Of a DNA stretch of 64,000 nt, positions 11,530-22,384 are shown piece after piece. Under the pieces are notes generated by a model. That model was not told the origin of the DNA and did no database searches. It saw only the letters and a program-made list of their open reading frames with translations. Origin of the DNA: Globodera rostochiensis (lineage: Eukaryota > Nematoda > Chromadorea > Rhabditida > Heteroderidae). Position numbers and translations under genes: made by a program. The stretch is taken from the NCBI GenBank assembly GCA_018350325.1, contig JAEVLN010000016.1, positions 734,193 to 798,192 on the forward strand, read 5' to 3'. Every line of letters starts with the position of its first letter. Position 1 is the first letter of the stretch.

Positions 11530-13577
11530 GAAGCGCGAGTGAAAAAGAGGGGAAGGGGGGGAGAGAAATGAGAGTGAAAAAGAGGGGGAGGGGGGGAGAG
11601 AAATGAGAGTGAAAAAGAGGGGGAGGGGGGGGAGAGAAATGAGAGTGAAAAAGAGGGGGAGGGGGGGGGAGAGTAATGAGAGTGAAAAAGAGGGGGAGGG
11701 GGGGAGAGTAATGAGAGTGAAAAAGAGGGGGAGGGGGGGGAGAGTAATGAGAGTGAAAAAGAGGGGGAGGGGGGGAGAGAGTAATGAGAGTGAAAAAGAG
11801 GGGGAGGGGGGGAGAGAAATGAGAGTGAAAAAGAGGGGGAGGGGGGGAGAGTAATGAGAGTGAAAAAGAGGGGGAGGGGGGGAGAGTAATGAGAGTGAAA
11901 AAGAGGGGGAGGGGGGGAGAGTAATGAGAGTGAAAAAGAGGGGGAGGGGGGAGAGTAATGAGAGTGAAAAAGAGGGGGAGGGGGGGGGAGAGTAATGAGA
12001 GTGAAAAAGAGGGGGAGGGGGGGAGGGAGTAATGAGAGTGAAAAAGAGGGGGAGGGGGGGGAGAGTAATGAGAGTGAAAAAGAGGGGGAGGGGGGGAGAG
12101 TAATGAGAGTGAAAAAGAGGGGGAGGGGGGGGAGAGTAATGAGAGTGAAAAAGAGGGGGAGGGGGGGAGAGAAATGAGAGTGAAAAAGAGGGGGAGGGGG
12201 GGAGAGAAATGAGAGTGAAAAAGAGGGGGAGGGGGGGAGAGTAATGAGAGTGAAAAAGAGGGGGAGGGGGGGAGAGTAATGAGAGTGAAAAAGAGGGGGA
12301 GGGGGGGAGAGTAATGAGAGTGAAAAAGAGGGGGAGGGGGGGGAGAGAAATGAGAGTGAAAAAGAGGGGGAGGGGGGGAGAGAAATGAGAGTGAAAAAGA
12401 GGGGGAGGGGGGGAGAGTAATGAGAGTGAAAAAGAGGGGGAGGGGGGGGAGAGTAATGAGAGTGAAAAAGAGGGGGAGGGGGGGAGAGTAATGAGAGTGA
12501 AAAAGAGGGGGAGGGGGGGGGGGAGAGAAATGAGAGTGAAAAAGAGGGGGAGGGGGGAGAGTAATGAGAGTGAAAAAGAGGGGGAGGGGGGGGAGAGTAA
12601 TGAGAGTGAAAAAGAGGGGGAGGGGGGGAGAGTAATGAGAGTGAAAAAGAGGGGGAGGGGGGGAGAGTAATGAGAGTGAAAAAGAGGGGGAGGGGGGGAG
12701 AGTAATGAGAGTGAAAAAGAGGGGGAGGGGGGGGAGAGTAATGAGAGTGAAAAAGAGGGGGAGGGGGGGAGAGAAATGAGAGTGAAAAAGAGGGGGGGGG
12801 GAGAGTAATGAGAGTGAAAAAGAGGGGGAGGGGGGGAGAGTAATGAGAGTGAAAAAGAGGGGGAGGGGGGGGAGAGTAATGAGAGTGAAAAGAGGGGGAG
12901 GGGGGGAGAGAAATGAGAGTGAAAAAGAGGGGGAGGGGGGGGAGAGTAATGAGAGTGAAAAAGAGGGGGAGGGGGGGAGAGTAATGAGAGTGAAAAAGAG
13001 GGTGAGGGGGGGAGAGTAATGAGAGTGAAAAAGAGGGGGAGGGGGGGAGAGAAATGAGAGTGAAAAGAGGGGGAGGGGGGGAGAGTAATGAGAGTGAAAA
13101 AGAGGGGGAGGGGGGGGGAGAGTAATGAGAGTGAAAAAGAGGGGGAGGGGGGGGAGAGAAATGAGAGTGAAAAAGAGGGGGAGGGGGGGAGAGTAATGAG
13201 AGTGAAAAAGAGGGGGAGGGGGGGAGAGTAATGAGAGTGAAAAAGAGGGGGAGGGGGGGGAGAGTAATGAGAGTGAAAAAGAGGGGGAGGGGGGGGAGAG
13301 TAATGAGAGTGAAAAAGAGGGGGAGGGGGGGAGAGTAATGAGAGTGAAAAAGAGGGGGAGGGGGGGAGAGTAATGAGAGTGAAAAAGAGGGGGAGGGGGG
13401 GAGAGAAATGAGAGTGAAAAAGAGGGGGAGGGGGGGAGAGTAATGAGAGTGAAAAAGAGGGGGAGGGGGGGGAGAGTAATGAGAGTGAAAAAGAGGGGGA
13501 GGGGGGGGAGAGTAATGAGAGTGAAAAAGAGGGGGAGGGGGGGGAGAGTAATGAGAGTGAAAAAGAGGGGGAGGGGG
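11530..13577. repeat. Purine-strand minisatellite, about 36-bp unit, roughly 57 copies
   Basis: The unit reads GAGAGTAATGAGAGTGAAAA followed by AGAGGGGGAGGGGGG. Copies differ mainly in the length of the last G-run and in GTAATG versus GAAATG. Apart from the T of ATG and GTG the + strand is all purine, so triplex (H-DNA) or quadruplex structure is plausible. Three - strand frames of over 700 codons (PPLFHSHYS-type) and short + strand frames cross the array because the unit lacks stops; they are not called genes. It lies between the 5' end of the Argonaute and the 3' end of the esterase. Confidence 0.95.
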
Positions 13578-13693
13578 GTGGAGGATATCGGGCATCCTGA
13601 ATCTGAGACATTTATTGACGGACAAAAGGCCAAGGGACAAAGGCGGGCGGGTGAAGCAGTAAATACATAAATAGGTAATTATTATTTTTCCGA

Positions 13694-15989
13694 TCAATTG
13701 ATTGTGTCGTAGTTGAAACTTTTGGACTGTTTAACATAACGCCGCTTCCGTTTGTGATGGGCGATCAGCAGCAGGGTAAGGGCAGCTAACAGCAACAGAA
13801 GAAGAAGAACGGACACCCAACAGCAGAAGAGGAGGAGACATTGCCACCAAAACCCTTAAACGGAGTAAACTCCCGGCGGGCATAATTACCCCCCCCCCCA
13901 AACCGACAATTGCGCCTTTCCGCTTCAACCCACGGTCCTACAAGCCGCTCAAAAAGGGCCAAATCCGCTGGTAAATATTTGCTGAGCATCTGATCGTCGA
14001 TCATCAATTCATCCCTCAGCAATCGTTTCCTTCCTGCCACTCTGTTCGGTCATAAAGACATTCACCAAATTGTCCCTTCCACATAATTCAAACTTAGGCA
14101 TTTGCTCGGTCCAAAAGTCCACTGCTCTCCGATGATATCCGTCAATGTCCCCAACAAATTCGTTCTGATTATTCAAATTTACAAAGTCAATTCGATAGAA
14201 ATTGGAACGGTTCGGTGAAAACGGAAACGCATTTTGAATGTCACCCCCGTTCAGAGTGCCGTTACGAATAAAATTGACAAAAAGTGCCGAGTGAAGCTGT
14301 TGGAGGCGTCGGTCCCTGGCGCTAAAAATTCCCTTATTTTGGCCAAACAAATAGACCAGATCCTGAACATGTCGTGGGCTTAGTTCAGATGGAGAGCCAA
14401 ATCTGTGAGAGTTGCTAACAAAGGGAGAGGGGAGGGGGGAACAAAAGACACCTGCCTGGGGCGTACTGAAAAGCAATGCCAATGCCATCGTATTCAAATT
14501 GGTAAAGAAAGGTGGACAAGCCTCGACGAGCAGAAACCGTGGCGAACAGCAAATGGGGGACAAACATGCTGACATCGTCGGAGAGGAGAGGCGCCCTTTG
14601 GACTTCAATGGGGGGGGGGATATACGTGCAACGCGACGGTGGCACTGAACTGTGTACCATCATCGTACTCATGAACGCATTCGGACAGCGCTTTCTCGCC
14701 ATTTTCGTAGTTTAACTGTCGAACCAATCGGCGACAGTAAAGCGCAAGGCGAACTTTGTCAACTCGATCGGTATCCGAGTGGATCAACACCATTCCGTCC
14801 AGGAACTCCTTAGAAACAGTCCCGGTCAGGACCCGGTGCTTCCCAGTGTAATAGCGTATCAGATTGTCGAAGGTGTCATTGATGATCTGCTATGACCAGA
14901 CAATTCACACGAACATCCGACCAATGTAATTAAATCAGAGCTCACTTACCGCGCCAGGACCGACTTCCATCGACAGTCCGTGGAAGAACACGGACTTTTG
15001 TTCAAGAAAAGGCAATGCCTCGGAAAGTCGTCGCGCGGGAAGTGTCCTCAGACAGTCCAACACCTTGATTTGCTTTACAACATTTAATGTTCTGTTTTTG
15101 ATTATTGTTTCAGCCTCCAATGACCAATACCTTCGTAATGTTCTCCCGATGCATCCAAAAGTTAGTTGAATTCCATTCGGCAAACGTCGCACAGCCAACC
15201 TCCAGTGCCAAAAGTCGACTCGACCGTTGGTTCCGGTCTGATAAGGAAAGGGCGAAAATTTATTGTTCACTCCACCAAAGCAACTTTTTGGCAGCATTTC
15301 GATGGTTCCCGGCCCACTCATTGAGATTGTTTGATTGAATAGATGATTTGTCCGTGGAACCAACATTAGCTATTAAAAGGCATTGGGAAGTGTCCGTTTG
15401 AACAACAGTAAAAGTCGCACAATTTGGGATGCCACCGACCCGGAGCTGTGTCCAGCCAGCGTTACCCTTTTGGGGTCACCGCCAAAATTGGCAATTTCCT
15501 TCTGAGTCCACTGCAGACTTGCAACAATGTCTGCAGGGGCGAGGGATAAAGTTCAAGCGGTAACTGAACGAGGTGGAGGCGGACAACCGTGAATGGCCAT
15601 ATTCGGAGGATTCACATCGCTAAAGTGGAAGTTCAGACTGAGCAAGCCAAAAACATTCATTCGGTAGTCTAAAAACGAAAGAAGGTAGAAGAATGAACAA
15701 TCAGAAGAAAAATGACCGAAAGTGACCACAACAACATCCCTTCCGGGGGAACAAAAATTCTCCGCCTTAAACGAAATAAATGATGAAAATTGGTTAAAAG
15801 CTTAACACTCAAAGGACTATTGTTCGTTCATCCAATTTACGGGCGCTACCGAACATAAATTGGCCGCCGTAAATGTAATGAAGAACGGCACAACCGCCGA
15901 GGCGAACACAGCGCTCAGAGGCGAAAACATTAACGCGCAGACAATCCTCGTCCATTGGAGTCAATGAAGCATCGTCTGTGGCAAAACCT
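13694..15989 (-). CDS. Cholinesterase-like carboxylesterase with membrane anchor, N-terminus missing
   Basis: Alpha/beta-hydrolase of the type-B carboxylesterase/cholinesterase/neuroligin family. Exons with agreeing phases: 15818-15989, 15717-15765, 15588-15668, 15421-15530, 15276-15369, 15131-15237, 14950-15072, 14669-14886, 14452-14595, 14066-14414, 13890-13989 and 13694-13854 (stop 13694-13696). Seen: MDEDCLRVNVFA (the EDCL motif), oxyanion segment YGGQFMFGSA, DYRMNVFGLLSL, FGGDPKRVTLAGHSSGS with the GxSxG nucleophile, and the catalytic-His region RHVQDLVYLFG. The last exon encodes a Leu-rich membrane helix and a basic tail, HHKRKRRYVKQS. The acid residue of the triad is not obvious, and the third oxyanion residue is Gln instead of Gly. 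The first exon seen begins mid-codon at an acceptor only about 50 bp from the satellite array; signal peptide and first strands are not in the window, so the gene is either split by a very long intron or broken. The first donor (15816-15817) is weak. Confidence 0.85.
14009..14066 (-). other. Alternative read-through end of the esterase (soluble form)
   Basis: If the donor at 14064-14065 is not used, the frame of exon 14066-14414 runs on 19 codons to a stop at 14009-14011, giving a protein without the membrane helix. Family members commonly end shortly after a DFW motif, seen here as RAVDFWTEQMPKF, so a soluble end is plausible. Confidence 0.4.
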
Positions 15990-16038
15990 CTGACAAAAAC
16001 GACAATTTGAGACAAGGATAATAAAACTTTTTTGAGTT

Positions 16039-19000
16039 CTGTCCCAAATACTGTACATCCCGCCCAACCAAATACTGTCCCAAATACTGTATATCCCGCC
16101 CAACCAAATACTGTCCCAAATACTGTATATCCCGCCCAACCAAATACTGTCCCAAATACTGTATATCCCGCCCAACCAAATACTGTCCCAAATACTGTAT
16201 ATCCCGGCCACCCAAATACTGTCCCAAATACTGTACATCCCGCCCAACCAAATACTGTCCCAGAAACTGTACATCCCGCCCAACCAAATACTGTCCCAGA
16301 TACTGTACATCCCGCCCAACCAAATACTGTCCCAAATACTGTACATCCCGCCCAACCAAATACTGCCCCAAATACTGTACATCCCGCCCAACCAAATACT
16401 GTCACAGAAACTGTACATCCCGCCCAACCAAATACTGTCCCAGATACTGTACATCCCGCCCAACCAAATACTGTCCCAAATACTGTACATCCCGCCCAAC
16501 CAAATAATGTCCCAAATACTGTACATCCCGCCCAACCAAATACTGTCCCAGAAACTGTACATCCCGCCCAACCAAATACTGTCCCAGATACTGTACATCC
16601 CGCCCAACCAAATACTGTCCCAGAAACTGTACATCCCGCCCAACCAAATACTGTCCCAGATACTGTACAGTACATCCCGCCCAACCAAATACTGTCCCAG
16701 AAACTGTACATCCCGCCCAACCAAATACTGTCCCAAATACTGTATATCCCGCCCAACCAAATACTGTCCCAGAAACTGTACATCCCGCCCAACCAAATAC
16801 TGTCCCAAATACTGTATATCCCGCCCAACCAAATACTGTCCCAAATACTGTACATCCCGCCCAACCAAATACAGTCCCAGATACTGTACATCCCGCCCAA
16901 CCAAATACTGTCCCAAATACTGTACATCCCGCCCAACCAAATACTGTCCCAAATACTGTACATCCCGCCCAACCAAATACTGTCCCAGATACTGTACATC
17001 CCGCCCAACCAAATACTGTCCCAGAAACTGTACATCCCGCCCAACCAAATACTGTCCCAAATACTGTATATCCCGCCCAACCAAATACTGTCCCAGAAAC
17101 TGTACATCCCGCCCAACCAAATACTGTCCCAAATACTGTACATCCCGCCCAACCAAATACTGTCCCAAATACTGTACATCCCGCCCAACCAAATACTGTC
17201 CCAGATACTGTACATCCCGCCCAACCAAATACTGTCCCAAATAGTGTACATCCCGCCCAACCAAATAATGTCCCAAATAGTGTACATCCCGCCCAACCAA
17301 ATACTGTCCCAAATACTGTACATCCCGCCCAACCAAATAATGTCCCAAATACTGATACTGTCCCAGAAACTGTACATCCCGCCCAACCAAATACTGTCCC
17401 AGATACTGTACATCCCGCCCAACCAAATACTGTCCCAGATACTGTACATCCCGCCCAACCAAATACTGTCCCAGAAACTGTACATCCCGCCCAACCAAAT
17501 ACTGTCCCAGATACTGTACATCCCGCCCAACCAAATAATGTCCCAAATAGTGTACATCCCGCCCAACCAAATACTGTCCCAAATACTGTACATCCCGCCC
17601 AACCAAATAATGTCCCAAATACTGATACTGTCCCAGAAACTGTACATCCCGCCCAACCAAATACTGTCCCAGATACTGTACATCCCGCCCAACCAAATAC
17701 TGTCCCAGATACTGTACATCCCGCCCAACCAAATACTGTCCCAGAAACTGTAGATCCCGCCCAACCAAATACTGTCCCAGATACTGTACATCCCGCCCAA
17801 CCAAATACTGTCCCAGATACTGTACATCCCGCCCAACCAAATACTGTCACAGAAACTGTACATCCCGCCCAACCAAATACTGTCCCAGATACTGTACATC
17901 CCGCCCAACCAAATACTTTCCCAGAAACTGTACATCCCGCCCAACCAAATACTGTCCCAGAAACTGTACATCCCGCCCAACCAAATACTGTCCCAAATAC
18001 TGTACATCCCGCCCAACCAAATACTGTCCCAAATACTGTATATCCCGCCCAACCAAATACTGTCCCAGATAATGTACATCCCGCCCAACCAAATACTGTC
18101 CCAAATACTGTACATCCCGCCCAACCAAATACTGTCCCAAATACTGTACATCCCGCCCAACCAAATAATGTCCCAAATAGTGTACATCCCGCCCAACCAA
18201 ATACTGTCCCAGAAACTGTACATCCCGCCCAACCAAATACTGTCCCAAATACTGTATATCCCGCCCAACCAAATACTGTCCCAGAAACTGTACATCCCGC
18301 CCAACCAAATACTGTCCCAGATAATGTACATCCCGCCCAACCAAATACTGTCCCAAATACTGTACATCCCGCCCAACCAAATACTGTCCCAAATACTGTA
18401 CATCCCGCCCAACCAAATAATGTCCCAAATAGTGTACATCCCGCCCAACCAAATACTGTCCCAGAAACTGTACATCCCGCCCAACCAAATACTGTCCCAA
18501 ATACTGTATATCCCGCCCAACCAAATACTGTCCCAGAAACTGTACATACCGCCCAACCAAATAATGTACCAAATACTGTACATTCCGCCCAACCAAATAC
18601 TGTCCCAGAAACTGTACATCCCGCCCAACCAAATACTGTCCCAGAAACTGTACATCCCGCCCAACCAAATACTGTCCCAGAAACTGTACATCCCGCCCAA
18701 CCAAATACTGTCCCAAATACTGTATATCCCGCCCAACCAAATACTGTCCCAGAAACTGTACATCCCGCCCAACCAAATACTGTCCCAAATACTGTACATC
18801 CCGCCCAACCAAATACTGTCCCAAATACTGTACATCCCGCCCAACCAAATAATGTCCCAAATAGTGTACATCCCGCCCAACCAAATACTGTCCCAGAAAC
18901 TGTACATCCCGCCCAACCAAATACTGTCCCAAATACTGTATATCCCGCCCAACCAAATACTGTCCCAGAAACTGTACATCCCGCCCAACCAAATAATGTA

Positions 19001-22000
19001 CCAAATACTGTACATTCCGCCCAACCAAATACTGTCCCAGAAACTGTACATCCCGCCCAACCAAATACTGTCCCAGATACTGTACATCCCGCCCAACCAA
19101 ATACTGTCCCAGAAACTGTACATCCCGCCCAACCAAATACTGTCCCAAATACTGTATATCCCGCCCAACCAAATACTGTCCCAGAAACTGTACATCCCGC
19201 CCAACCAAATACTGTCCCAGATAATGTACATCCCGCCCAACCAAATACTGTCCCAAATACTGTACATCCCGCCCAACCAAATACTGTCCCAAATACTGTA
19301 CATCCCGCCCAACCAAATAATGTCCCAAATAGTGTACATCCCGCCCAACCAAATACTGTCCCAGAAACTGTACATCCCGCCCAACCAAATACTGTCCCAA
19401 ATACTGTATATCCCGCCCAACCAAATACTGTCCCAGATAATGTACATCCCGCCCAACCAAATACTGTCCCAAATACTGTACATCCCGCCCAACCAAATAC
19501 TGTCCCAAATACTGTACATCCCGCCCAACCAAATAATGTCCCAAATAGTGTACATCCCGCCCAACCAAATACTGTCCCAGAAACTGTACATCCCGCCCAA
19601 CCAAATACTGTCCCAAATACTGTATATCCCGCCCAACCAAATACTGTCCCAGAAACTGTACATCCCGCCCAACCAAATACTGTCCCAGATAATGTACATC
19701 CCGCCCAACCAAATACTGTCCCAAATACTGTACATCCCGCCCAACCAAATACTGTCCCAAATACTGTACATCCCGCCCAACCAAATAATGTCCCAAATAG
19801 TGTACATCCCGCCCAACCAAATACTGTCCCAGAAACTGTACATCCCGCCCAACCAAATACTGTCCCAAATACTGTACATTCCGCCCAACCAAATACTGTC
19901 CCAGAAACTGTACATCCCGCCCAACCAAATACTGTCCCAGATACTGTACATCCCGCCCAACCAAATACTGTCCCAGAAACTGTACATCCCGCCCAACCAA
20001 ATACTGTCCCAAATACTGTATATCCCGCCCAACCAAATACTGTCCCAGAAACTGTACATCCCGCCCAACCAAATACTGTCCCAGATAATGTACATCCCGC
20101 CCAACCAAATACTGTCCCAAATACTGTACATCCCGCCCAACCAAATACTGTCCCAAATACTGTACATCCCGCCCAACCAAATAATGTCCCAAATAGTGTA
20201 CATCCCGCCCAACCAAATACTGTCCCAGAAACTGTACATCCCGCCCAACCAAATACTGTCCCAAATACTGTATATCCCGCCCAACCAAATACTGTCCCAG
20301 ATAATGTACATCCCGCCCAACCAAATACTGTCCCAAATACTGTACATCCCGCCCAACCAAATACTGTCCCAAATACTGTACATCCCGCCCAACCAAATAA
20401 TGTCCCAAATAGTGTACATCCCGCCCAACCAAATACTGTCCCAGAAACTGTACATCCCGCCCAACCAAATACTGTCCCAAATACTGTATATCCCGCCCAA
20501 CCAAATACTGTCCCAGAAACTGTACATCCCGCCCAACCAAATACTGTCCCAGATAATGTACATCCCGCCCAACCAAATACTGTCCCAAATACTGTACATC
20601 CCGCCCAACCAAATACTGTCCCAAATACTGTACATCCCGCCCAACCAAATAATGTCCCAAATAGTGTACATCCCGCCCAACCAAATACTGTCCCAGAAAC
20701 TGTACATCCCGCCCAACCAAATACTGTCCCAAATACTGTATATCCCGCCCAACCAAATACTGTCCCAGAAACTGTACATCCCGCCCAACCAAATAATGTA
20801 CCAAATACTGTACATTCCGCCCAACCAAATACTGTCCCAGAAACTGTACATCCCGCCCAACCAAATACTGTCCCAGATACTGTACATCCCGCCCAACCAA
20901 ATACTGTCCCAAATACTGTATATCCCGCCCAACCAAATACTGTCCCAGAAACTGTACATCCCGCCCAACCAAATCGCCCAACCAAATAATGTCCCAAATA
21001 GTGTACATCCCGCCCAACCAAATACTGTCCCAAATACTGTACATCCCGCCCAACCAAATACTGTCCCAAATACTGTACATCCCGCCCAACCAAATACTGT
21101 CCCAAATACTGTATATCCCGCCCAACCAAATACTGTCCCAGAAACTGTACATCCCGCCCAACCAAATACTGTCCCAGATAATGTACATCCCGCCCAACCA
21201 AATACTGTCCCAAATACTGTACATCCCGCCCAACCAAATACTGTCCCAAATACTGTACATCCCGCCCAACCAAATAATGTCCCAAATAGTGTACATCCCG
21301 CCCAACCAAATACTGTCCCAGAAACTGTACATCCCGCCCAACCAAATACTGTCCCAAATACTGTATATCCCGCCCAACCAAATACTGTCCCAGATAATGT
21401 ACATCCCGCCCAACCAAATACTGTCCCAAATACTGTACATCCCGCCCAACCAAATACTGTCCCAAATACTGTACATCCCGCCCAACCAAATAATGTCCCA
21501 AATAGTGTACATCCCGCCCAACCAAATACTGTCCCAGAAACTGTACATCCCGCCCAACCAAATACTGTCCCAAATACTGTATATCCCGCCCAACCAAATA
21601 CTGTCCCAGAAACTGTACATCCCGCCCAACCAAATACTGTCCCAGATAATGTACATCCCGCCCAACCAAATACTGTCCCAAATACTGTACATCCCGCCCA
21701 ACCAAATACTGTCCCAAATACTGTACATCCCGCCCAACCAAATAATGTCCCAAATAGTGTACATCCCGCCCAACCAAATACTGTCCCAGAAACTGTACAT
21801 CCCGCCCAACCAAATACTGTCCCAAATACTGTATATCCCGCCCAACCAAATACTGTCCCAGAAACTGTACATCCCGCCCAACCAAATAATGTACCAAATA
21901 CTGTACATTCCGCCCAACCAAATACTGTCCCAGAAACTGTACATCCCGCCCAACCAAATACTGTCCCAGATACTGTACATCCCGCCCAACCAAATACTGT

Positions 22001-22381
22001 CCCAAATACTGTATATCCCGCCCAACCAAATACTGTCCCAGAAACTGTACATCCCGCCCAACCAAATCGCCCAACCAAATAATGTCCCAAATAGTGTACA
22101 TCCCGCCCAACCAAATACTGTCCCAAATACTGTACATCCCGCCCAACCAAATAATGTCCCAAATACTGATACTGTCCCAGAAACTGTACATCCCGCCCAA
22201 CCAAATACTGTCCCAGATACTGTACATCCCGCCCAACCAAATACTGTCCCAGATACTGTACATCCCGCCCAACCAAATACTGTCCCAGAAACTGTACATC
22301 CCGCCCAACCAAATACTGTCCCAAATACTGTATATCCCGCCCAACCAAATACTGTCCCAGATAATGTACATCCCGCCCAAC
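16039..22381. repeat. 36-bp satellite array, block 1 (about 176 copies)
   Basis: The + strand unit is three 12-mers: AAATACTGTCCC, AAATACTGTACA and TCCCGCCCAACC. Variants replace AAATACTG by AGAAACTG, AGATACTG, AGATAATG or AAATAGTG and TACAT by TATAT. Copies are otherwise nearly perfect and indel-free, and variants recur in higher-order blocks of six or seven units. The unit is divisible by three and stop-free in most frames, so frames of up to 3126 codons cross it; these are artefacts. The array begins about 50 bp upstream of the first esterase exon and ends abruptly in the Pao/BEL reverse transcriptase. Confidence 0.98.
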
Positions 22382-22384
22382 AAA

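Noticed and set aside
11376..13697. Three 700-plus-codon Pro/Ser/Phe/His-rich - strand frames
   Set aside because: They are translations of the purine minisatellite; G-run length changes shift frame between copies, so no conserved protein is maintained.
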